From Cyclobacteriaceae bacterium (GTDB lineage Bacteria; Bacteroidota; Bacteroidia; Cytophagales; Cyclobacteriaceae), in NCBI GenBank assembly GCA_019751475.1, contig JAIENH010000393.1, forward strand, positions 1 to 12,781: a stretch of DNA of 12,781 bases, given 5' to 3'. Both the position numbers and the translations under genes were made by a program. Shown in pieces: positions 7,922-12,781 of this stretch (positions are counted from its first letter, which is position 1; every line of letters begins with the position of its first letter). The notes beneath the pieces were generated by a model, which was given only the letters and a program-made list of their open reading frames with translations, was not told the DNA's origin and searched no databases.

Positions 7922-8149
7922 ATGAGCAAACTACCCATTGTTGATGCCAAACGATTTGAGAAATTTTTATTAAAGCTAGGGTTCGTAATAGTTCGGCAGA
8001 AAGGAAGTCATTGTTTTTACAAACACCCAGATGGTCGATATACTACTCTACCTCATCATTCCGGCAGAGATTTAGGAAGGCCCTTGGTTCGTCAAATTCT
8101 AAGGGAGATTCAAGTAAGTCCTGAAGACTTCTTAAAAGGGCTGGACTAG
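7922..8149 (+). CDS. hicA: HicA-family mRNA interferase toxin
   Basis: The protein has 75 residues from the ATG at 7922, two codons inside an upstream in-frame TTG. It has the compact double-stranded-RNA-binding-like HicA fold: SKLPIVDAKRFEKFLLKLGF, then QKGSHCFYKHPDG with the catalytic His30 in the GSH motif, then TTLPHHSGRDLGRPLVRQIL and a C-terminal helix. HicA cleaves mRNA and is neutralised by the HicB encoded directly upstream. All family landmarks are intact, so the toxin should be active. It converges with the acyltransferase gene with only 8 bp between stops, and no terminator is visible there. Confidence 0.92.
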   Translation: MSKLPIVDAKRFEKFLLKLGFVIVRQKGSHCFYKHPDGRYTTLPHHSGRDLGRPLVRQILREIQVSPEDFLKGLD

Positions 8150-8157
8150 AATTCAAC

Positions 8158-9261
8158 TTATACCTTCACATAGATTTTCTTTTTGTCCATCCAGTAGCCT
8201 ACGCTCCAGCATATCAGCATGAGCGATAGCGCGCAAAAAGCTGAGCCGTTGTATTCTCCTGCCCAAGGGCGATACAGGGTTTCGTAAATCCAACTAAACA
8301 GTGATTGATCGCCAACCGGAATAGCGTAAAAAGAAATGATAAAGAGTTCGGAAAGCAGGTAGATGAAAAGTGTGTTGCGGCCAAATACTTCAAAGAAGTA
8401 CGTCCATCGTTTGCGTTGCGCAATGTCGATGATGAAAACCAAAACACTGATCACAGCCAGGTCAATGCCTACGGTAAGCAATACATACGGGCTTGTCCAA
8501 AGTTTTTTATTGATAGGGAATAGCAGATCCCACCACAAAGCGGCTACTACCAACACAGCACCAGCCATCAATAGTTTGGCGATGGTCTCATAGTTAGGAC
8601 CATTGCGTTGCAAATACATGCCCGTGGCATAGCCGGCAATTACATTCACAATGGCAGGAAGTGTGCTAAGCAAACCTTCCGGATCAAACGGTATTCCGTC
8701 ACCGGTATAGAGATGCGAGGATCCCAATAACCAAAGATCAAGTTTAAGCACGGCATTTCCCGGAAGGGTAAGATCGCCAAATGCACTCAGGAGAAACCGA
8801 TAAGCAATAAGCGCAATCACGCTAAACCATAGGGCACCATTCAACTTTAAAAAATGTAAAATAACGGAAGCAAAAAAGTAGCACAGCGCAATGCGCTGAA
8901 GCACACCAAACACACGCGTATCGCTGAAGGGCATCCAATACACCTCGCCTGCTTCATTTTGCCGTACAAACGGAAACCAGTACATGAGGTAGCCCAGGAG
9001 GAAAATGATCAATGTGCGCTTCAGCGCTTTCTTCCAGAAATCACCACTTGCCTCATAGCGAGCTTGTGTAAAACTCATCGAGTTGCCCACTACAAACAAA
9101 AAAGTAGGAAACACCAGGTCGGTAAGTGTGAAGCCGTCCCACTCGGCATGAAGCAACGGTGAATACGTAGTGGAACTTGGCAAAGAGTTGACGACAATCA
9201 TCAAAGCCACGTCCATACCCCGGAAGACATCCAGGGATAAAAAGCGGTTTTTTAGTTCCAT
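8158..9261 (-). CDS. HGSNAT/NagX-like membrane acyltransferase (DUF5009 type)
   Basis: The protein has 367 residues with about ten hydrophobic segments. The opening RFLSLDVFRGMDVALMIVVN and then HAEWDGFTLTDLVFPTFLFV are diagnostic of the heparan-alpha-glucosaminide N-acetyltransferase-like family. His38 in HAEWDG corresponds to the acetyl-accepting histidine of human HGSNAT. Further conserved blocks are GVLQRIAL (119-126) and FDPEGLLSTLPA (202-213). The family transfers acetyl groups from cytoplasmic acetyl-CoA to amino sugars across the membrane; in bacteria it is often linked to chitin, GlcNAc or glycan use. No sugar genes adjoin it here, so the substrate is open. The ATG at 9259-9261 gives the standard N-terminus. 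Confidence 0.9.
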   Translation of the reverse strand: MELKNRFLSLDVFRGMDVALMIVVNSLPSSTTYSPLLHAEWDGFTLTDLVFPTFLFVVGNSMSFTQARYEASGDFWKKALKRTLIIFLLGYLMYWFPFVRQNEAGEVYWMPFSDTRVFGVLQRIALCYFFASVILHFLKLNGALWFSVIALIAYRFLLSAFGDLTLPGNAVLKLDLWLLGSSHLYTGDGIPFDPEGLLSTLPAIVNVIAGYATGMYLQRNGPNYETIAKLLMAGAVLVVAALWWDLLFPINKKLWTSPYVLLTVGIDLAVISVLVFIIDIAQRKRWTYFFEVFGRNTLFIYLLSELFIISFYAIPVGDQSLFSWIYETLYRPWAGEYNGSAFCALSLMLICWSVGYWMDKKKIYVKV

Positions 9262-9404
9262 GAGTGTGAATGTAGCGTTTTTTTGGTGTTTTAAACTGTT
9301 TCCCGGTGAACCCTTCCTTACTAAGACATATCAGGTAATCGCCAGATTAAGTCAGAAAAAATATTTAGAAAACTAGAAACCTAACGGGCAGTAGTATCGT
9401 TTAG

Positions 9405-9436
9405 AAGTAAAACTACCTAAATAGATAGTTTTACTT
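9405..9436. promoter_or_regulatory. 32-bp near-perfect palindrome, candidate operator or RNA hairpin
   Basis: The arms AAGTAAAACTA (9405-9415) and TAGTTTTACTT (9426-9436) are exact reverse complements. Inside them CTA (9417-9419) and TAG (9422-9424) also pair, leaving one mismatched pair and a central AA. A/T at 9403/9438 can lengthen it. It ends two bases before the ATG of the small exported protein, so it covers the ribosome-loading region. It also overlaps TAGTTTTA (9426-9433), a 7/8 match to the -7 element. It could be a dimeric regulator's operator or a translation-blocking hairpin. It has no following T-run, so it is not a terminator on the plus strand. Confidence 0.65.
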
Positions 9437-9438
9437 TT

Positions 9439-9732
9439 ATGCGATCAACCTGTCTGAGAATCCTTGCTACGCTGCTCATCGGTTGGTTTTCCATGGGCCA
9501 GACCAATCTGTCTGCCCAGCCTTTGCCTTATTTCAGTGAAGAAGTACCCGTTGAAGAATCAGAAGGTGAAACAATCGCATGTGAATGTTCTGTTGAAAGG
9601 AAACTGATAAGCGCGTCTGTTCGTCTCAAGCATCCGAGCTTCGCCTTTAACAGTCATGCGCACTCTTCTTCTGTACCAAAAAAATCCGTTACCAAACGCT
9701 TGCACCTTCTGCACAGCGTATTTCTGATTTAA
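9439..9732 (+). CDS. Small exported protein of unknown function
   Basis: I do not recognise the family. The 97-residue protein has a clear signal peptide (LRILATLLIGWFSMG core) with a probable cleavage near LSA-Q at residue 26. The mature part of about 71 residues starts acidic (EEVPVEESEGE, 34-44), has a Cys-x-Cys at 48-50, and ends basic and hydrophobic (KKSVTKRLHLLHSVFLI). It sits two bases behind the large palindrome and about 90 bp before the leucine-rich-repeat gene on the same strand, so it may be the leader gene of that unit. An alternative is that the frame is only a long leader. The signal peptide right behind a regulatory-looking palindrome argues for a real gene. Confidence 0.6.
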   Translation: MRSTCLRILATLLIGWFSMGQTNLSAQPLPYFSEEVPVEESEGETIACECSVERKLISASVRLKHPSFAFNSHAHSSSVPKKSVTKRLHLLHSVFLI

Positions 9733-9739
9733 GTCTTGG

Positions 9740-9755
9740 TGGCACTGTCGTGCCA
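9740..9755 (+). terminator. Short hairpin between the small exported gene and the LRR gene
   Basis: TGGCAC (9740-9745) and GTGCCA (9750-9755) form a six-base stem with a TGTC loop, 8 nt after the stop of the small exported gene. It is followed by a pyrimidine-rich stretch (TTCTGTCTCTTTTC) but no uninterrupted T-run. It could be a weak terminator, an attenuator or an mRNA-stability element. Confidence 0.3.
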
Positions 9756-9822
9756 TTCTGTCTCTTTTCTCATCTCATTCTTTCAATCATTTAAACCATC
9801 CTTTGCGAAGAGGGTAACCTAT

Positions 9823-10692
9823 ATGCTACCAATAAAAAAAGTCAATGGCTTAGGCCTTGTTATCGGGTGTGTGTTCATGCTATTGAGTCTAGTCTCGGTT
9901 GCTCAGCGATCCAAAAACTATAAAGATTTGCAGCAAGCGTTGCGGCAACCCGACAGCGTAGAGTGGCTCACACTGCATGAAAAAAACCTCGTTGAGTTTC
10001 CAACTGAAATCCTGGGCTTCAGAAACTTGAAATACCTTGATCTCAGTGGAAATGCTATACGGCAATTGCCACCGGACATCGGCAAACTTGATCATCTGTT
10101 CTACTTAGACCTTTCGGGGAATCGCATCCATGAACTGCCACCAAGCTTTGCCAAAATAGGAACACTTCGCAATCTATACCTTGACTACAACCTGGGTACG
10201 GATTTAGAAAAGGACCTGGCCGTGCTAAGCCAACTGCCCAACCTGAAAGTGCTTGATATTCGTGGCGATAGTCTTTTCAGCTTGCCCCCCTCTATCGGCA
10301 ACTTGAAAAATCTTGAATACCTCGAACTGTCAGACAATCAAATCGAACTATTGCCATCGGAGTTTGCGCGTCTTCAGCACTTACAGATTCTTTATGTCAA
10401 TAACGACAGTCGGTTTAATCTTACCAAGAATATGGACGTGCTCAGCAAATTACCCCGACTGAAAGAGCTCCATCTGGAAGGCGATCACTTTAACAAATTA
10501 GTACCACAGATATCGCGGCTTCGCTCCCTGGAATCTTTGTACATCAATGGCAACGAACTGCAAGAGTTGCCGGGAGAGATCAAGAGTATGAAAAAGCTGC
10601 GATTCATTGATATGAGTAATAATCCAATGCCTCATATCGTATTAGATCAGTACCGACAAACATTGGAACCAACCATTCGAATTAAATTCTAA
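9823..10692 (+). CDS. Exported leucine-rich-repeat protein
   Basis: The protein has 289 residues from the ATG at 9823. The frame is open further upstream, but only the downstream ATG gives a signal peptide (KKVNGLGLVIGCVFMLLSLVSVAQ, cleavage near A27-Q28). A lipobox reading VIGC at 13-16 is possible but poorly placed. From about residue 46 it is a solenoid of LRRs, for example LKYLDLSGNAIRQLPPDIGKL. Two consecutive blocks, residues 118-189 and 190-261, align over exactly 72 positions without gaps, each made of one longer and two 23-residue repeats. It ends with a capping segment (NNPMPHIVLDQYRQTL). Such folds bind proteins or glycans; the ligand is unknown. It lies 18 bp before the SPFH gene, so the two are probably co-transcribed. 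Confidence 0.88.
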   Translation: MLPIKKVNGLGLVIGCVFMLLSLVSVAQRSKNYKDLQQALRQPDSVEWLTLHEKNLVEFPTEILGFRNLKYLDLSGNAIRQLPPDIGKLDHLFYLDLSGNRIHELPPSFAKIGTLRNLYLDYNLGTDLEKDLAVLSQLPNLKVLDIRGDSLFSLPPSIGNLKNLEYLELSDNQIELLPSEFARLQHLQILYVNNDSRFNLTKNMDVLSKLPRLKELHLEGDHFNKLVPQISRLRSLESLYINGNELQELPGEIKSMKKLRFIDMSNNPMPHIVLDQYRQTLEPTIRIKF

Positions 10693-10710
10693 ACAATAAA
10701 TAGTAACGAT

Positions 10711-11499
10711 ATGAAAACGTCATCATTCTTTTTCACATGGATCCTTATCCTGATCATTTTTTCAAGTTGCGCTGTGGTGCGCCAGGGCGAAGTAGGCGTA
10801 AAGAGAAAACTTGGCAAGCTCGATCAAAAAATTATTCAACCCGGGGCCGTGGGCTTCAATCCTTTCGTGGCACGTGTTATTAAAATGCCTATCCGCACGG
10901 AGAATGTTGAGATAAGTTCCAACCTTCCTTCGAAAGAAGGATTGAACGTAGCTGGAGTAATCTCCATACTGTATCGCATACAACCTGATAAAGCGCCCAG
11001 CATCATCGAAAATATTGGCACTAACTATGAAGATGTTGTCATTGTGAGTGTATTTAGATCAGCTGCAGCCGATGTGTGCTCGCGCTTCTTTGCCAAAGAC
11101 ATGCATTCGGCCCAACGAGCTACCATTGAGAAAGAAATCAAAGAACAAATGTCTGGCCTGGTAGCCCCGCGCGGATTTGAGATTCAGGCTGTGCTACTCA
11201 AGAATATTCAACTTCCTTCCGGACTGGCCCGGGCCGTGGAAGAAAAACTGGAGGCCGAACAGGATGCGCAACGCATGGAGTTTTTGCTGGAACGCGAAAA
11301 GCGTGAAGCCCAACGCAAAATGATTGAAGCGCAAGGTGTGCGCGATGCACAGAAAATCATTGCTGAAGGCTTGAGCCGAAACGTGATTGAGTGGCAGAGC
11401 ATCGAAGCATTTCGTGAGCTGGCCAAATCGCCCAATGCCAAAGTGATTGTAACGGACGGCAACGCACCAATGCTAATCAACCCAGCCGGCAGCAACTAA
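10711..11499 (+). CDS. Prohibitin/SPFH-domain lipoprotein
   Basis: The protein has 262 residues. The N-terminus is a lipoprotein signal: hydrophobic FFFTWILILIIFSSC with the lipobox Cys at residue 20 (FSSC). The band-7/SPFH domain follows (VVRQGEVGVKRKLGKLDQKI..., about 22-190), with the prohibitin-like VLLKNIQLPSGLARAVEEKL. A coiled coil rich in Glu, Lys, Arg and Ala spans about 183-230 (EEKLEAEQDAQRMEFLLERE), then a short tail. SPFH proteins form ring-like scaffolds in membranes that hold proteases or organise lipids. Most bacterial members use a transmembrane helix, whereas here lipid anchoring is predicted. It follows the LRR gene by 18 bp and is closed by a long hairpin terminator. Confidence 0.9.
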   Translation: MKTSSFFFTWILILIIFSSCAVVRQGEVGVKRKLGKLDQKIIQPGAVGFNPFVARVIKMPIRTENVEISSNLPSKEGLNVAGVISILYRIQPDKAPSIIENIGTNYEDVVIVSVFRSAAADVCSRFFAKDMHSAQRATIEKEIKEQMSGLVAPRGFEIQAVLLKNIQLPSGLARAVEEKLEAEQDAQRMEFLLEREKREAQRKMIEAQGVRDAQKIIAEGLSRNVIEWQSIEAFRELAKSPNAKVIVTDGNAPMLINPAGSN

Positions 11500-11512
11500 G
11501 TAACTAAGAAAT

Positions 11513-11583
11513 TTCCTGCAGCCGGCAGGCATCGGGGTGGGTGTTTGATGTGAGCGTCTGCCGAGTCTGCAGGAATATTTTTT
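11513..11583 (+). terminator. Long-stem terminator after the SPFH gene
   Basis: Outer arms TTCCTGCAG (11513-11521) and CTGCAGGAA (11567-11575) are perfect complements. Inner CGGCAG (11523-11528) and CTGCCG (11558-11563) extend the stem, and CATC/GATG can pair further in. A run of six T (11578-11583) follows. It begins 14 nt after the SPFH stop. The large loop is unusual for a terminator, so it may derive from a dispersed inverted repeat. Confidence 0.68.
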
Positions 11584-11618
11584 GAATCGATTAGAGCTAA
11601 ATAAAATTAAGTAAGAAT

Positions 11619-11834
11619 ATGAAATGGGTAGTGTTGGAAGAGAATCCCAAACCGGACAATTATATCGCGGTGATGGTAGTGAACGAAGAGCGCTCCCTTC
11701 TATTGGAGAAGAAACCTTGCTCCGTTTTTATGCAAGGAGAACCTGCTATGGAACGGGCCCGCATGCTGCGTGATCAATTCAAAGTAAGGTCTATACGGGT
11801 ATTTCATTGGGAAGGGCACTCGCAAATTGTATAA
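11619..11834 (+). CDS. Small cytoplasmic protein of unknown function
   Basis: I do not recognise the family. It has 71 residues and no signal peptide or membrane segment. The sequence starts MKWVVLEENPKPDNYIAVMV, which looks like two beta-strands, then a helix-like MERARMLRDQFKV and a final strand IRVFHWEG. It therefore resembles a compact alpha/beta domain. The ATG is preceded by an A-rich tract (AAATAAAATTAAGTAAGAAT), as is common for Bacteroidota starts. It lies after the SPFH terminator, so it should have its own transcript. It converges with the methyltransferase-like gene with 5 bp between stops. Coding status is likely but not proven. Confidence 0.6.
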   Translation: MKWVVLEENPKPDNYIAVMVVNEERSLLLEKKPCSVFMQGEPAMERARMLRDQFKVRSIRVFHWEGHSQIV

Positions 11835-11839
11835 AGGCC

Positions 11840-12421
11840 TCAAATCAAAAAGGGAATAATGCGTTTCTTACCAGAAGCATAGTTGCTGTAGGCATCACCA
11901 AATTGACTGACCATCAGTTGCTCTTCGTCCGGAATTCGCACCAAACATAAAACAATAGTAGATGCCAGTGTAAAAGTCAGAAACACAAAATTGCAGAGGA
12001 GTAAATTCATGCCCAGCACACCCAACCAAATGGATGAATACATGGGATGACGCACCCAGCGATAGGGCCCTGTAATTATGAGTTCGTGGTCTTTTCGAAT
12101 CTCCAATACGGGGCTCCAGTTATCGCCCAAAATCCGATGCACGCGATAAAACAATGCCATTGAAAGCATCGAAATGAAAAATCCCGACCATCGCCAATAA
12201 CCTGATAGTTCAAAATCTTCGAATGCAATGATTGGAGTAAACAGCCACAGCAGCCCAGGTACTACGTATGAAGCCGTCACGAACCACACCAGTACATTCT
12301 CACGCACCGATTTTACTTGTCTCACTTTCGTGGAATGAGACCGGTAGTACTTCAACTGATAATAGCCTCGCACCATATTGAGCAATACAATAATTACTAA
12401 TGCGAGGAATTTGTAGATCAT
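11840..12421 (-). CDS. Isoprenylcysteine carboxyl methyltransferase-like (ICMT/PEMT family) membrane protein
   Basis: The protein has 193 residues from the ATG at 12419-12421; an in-frame TTG two codons upstream is less likely. Hydrophobic segments lie at about 4-16, 44-64, 78-92 and 130-160. The C-terminal cofactor-binding block is typical of the ICMT/PEMT superfamily: LGDNWSP (98-104), TGPYRWVRHPMYSS (117-130, with His125-Pro126), and RIPDEEQLM...FGDAYSNYASGKKRIIPF (162-191) with Glu166-Glu167. These residues bind S-adenosylmethionine in the characterised archaeal and human enzymes. Bacterial homologues methylate unknown lipid or small-molecule substrates, so protein prenyl-cysteine methylation should not be assumed. 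The converging neighbour overlaps neither coding region. Confidence 0.87.
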   Translation of the reverse strand: MIYKFLALVIIVLLNMVRGYYQLKYYRSHSTKVRQVKSVRENVLVWFVTASYVVPGLLWLFTPIIAFEDFELSGYWRWSGFFISMLSMALFYRVHRILGDNWSPVLEIRKDHELIITGPYRWVRHPMYSSIWLGVLGMNLLLCNFVFLTFTLASTIVLCLVRIPDEEQLMVSQFGDAYSNYASGKKRIIPFLI

Positions 12422-12504
12422 CCTCAAAAGTAAAGAGTGCTAGACAGTTTTGTAAAAGATTATACGCTGGCTAAATTTTTGTGATTATCTGTAAAAGTTA
12501 TTTA

Positions 12505-12665
12505 ACCCACGACTTCAGTCGTGGGTAACGAAGAACAAAGCAAAAGACGGCTTTAGCCAAATAACAATAAGCTGACGAGTGCGAAAGATTATTAATAGCT
12601 ATGGATTTGGTTTGGCTAAAGCCAAGAATAGTTTAATCATAGGAGCTTCCGGCTAAAGCCGGAAG
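12505..12665. repeat. REP-like hairpin cluster in a gene-free stretch
   Basis: The roughly 340-bp stretch between the methyltransferase-like gene and the window edge has no credible gene until 12765. It carries four stem-loops. They are ACCCACGACT/AGTCGTGGGT (12505-12526, loop TC); GGCT/AGCC (12549-12558); TTGGCT/AGCCAA (12612-12625); and CTTCCGGCT/AGCCGGAAG (12646-12665, loop AA). The GGCTAAAGCC core matches that in the element at 1556-1737. In reverse-complement orientation the order is the same: GGCTAAAGCC-type hairpins first and a distinct hairpin at the far end. AAGTTAT occurs at both sides (12495-12501 and 12663-12669). It is probably another member of the same non-coding repeat family. 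Confidence 0.75.
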
Positions 12666-12730
12666 TTATGTGCACTCAAAAGTAAAAAGCCAACCTGATT
12701 ACTCAACTGGACTTACGCAAAATAGTTAAA

Positions 12731-12759
12731 TTGTAAGGGAATCACACTTTTTAAACTTG
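12731..12759 (+). promoter_or_regulatory. Candidate promoter at the right edge
   Basis: TTG at 12731-12733 and TAAACTTG at 12752-12759 are separated by 18 bp. The second is a 7/8 match to the Bacteroidota -7 box TAnnTTTG. Transcription would start around 12765, which coincides with the only nearby ATG, so either that message is almost leaderless or the real start codon lies beyond the window. Confidence 0.35.
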
Positions 12760-12764
12760 CGGTC

Positions 12765-12781
12765 ATGAACAAATCCTTACT
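12765..12781 (+). CDS. Possible 5' end of a gene running off the window
   Basis: ATG AAC AAA TCC TTA begins at 12765 and stays open to the edge, reading MNKSL. This would suit the start of a signal peptide. Only five full codons are visible, so no product can be named. A candidate promoter immediately upstream is the only other support. Confidence 0.25.

Noticed and set aside
9736..9822. Upstream TTG start adding 29 residues to the LRR protein
   Set aside because: The extension would bury the signal peptide inside the protein; the ATG at 9823 gives a normal exported N-terminus.
12425..12432. TACTTTTG on the minus strand as promoter of the methyltransferase-like gene
   Set aside because: It matches the -7 box but ends three bases before the ATG, which would put the transcript start inside the gene, and there is no -33 element.
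12505..12665. The hairpin cluster as a CRISPR array
   Set aside because: The shared core is only about ten bases, is palindromic, and has irregular spacing and variable flanks; there are no cas genes.

Overview
The window looks like a chromosomal segment of a Bacteroidota bacterium, probably of the Cytophagales. This rests on several observations: the first gene encodes a TonB-dependent receptor of the Bacteroidota OMP_b-brl_3 type; the promoter in front of rpsT is a good match to the Bacteroidota sigma-factor consensus (TTG, 19 bp, TAnnTTTG); Shine-Dalgarno sequences are mostly absent; and exported proteins of typical Bacteroidota families dominate. No rRNA or tRNA gene, CRISPR array, prophage or transposase gene is visible. 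The placement is inference from gene families, not from a database match.

Layout. Positions 2-1905 hold the 3' part of a TonB-dependent receptor gene that is interrupted by a 182-bp, hairpin-rich REP-like element (1556-1737). The element replaces the last 55 codons with an 11-residue tail, and the original C-terminus survives downstream in another frame (1738-1905). A minus-strand secreted zinc-dependent phospholipase C/S1-P1 nuclease-like protein (1956-2924) and a plus-strand M1 metallopeptidase (2960-4567) are divergent, 35 bp apart. Next comes rpsT (ribosomal protein S20) with its own promoter and terminator. A tightly packed operon follows: radC, a membrane-anchored serine hydrolase of the beta-lactamase fold, and a DUF1684 protein. 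A small hicBA toxin-antitoxin pair sits directly behind it, convergent with a minus-strand HGSNAT/DUF5009-type membrane acyltransferase (8158-9261).

The least ordinary stretch is 9405-11583. A nearly perfect 32-bp palindrome stands two bases before the start codon of an unrecognised small exported protein. This is followed by an exported leucine-rich-repeat protein built on an exact 72-residue super-repeat, then by a prohibitin/SPFH protein with a lipoprotein signal. A long hairpin with a T-run closes the unit. The three genes may be one regulated envelope unit, but this is inferred only from spacing and signals.

The right end has an unrecognised 71-residue protein, a minus-strand isoprenylcysteine methyltransferase-like (ICMT/PEMT) membrane protein, and a gene-poor 340-bp stretch. 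That stretch carries a second REP-like hairpin cluster (12505-12665) with the same kind of GGCTAAAGCC stem-loops as the element that broke the receptor gene. The start of another gene may lie at the very edge (12765).
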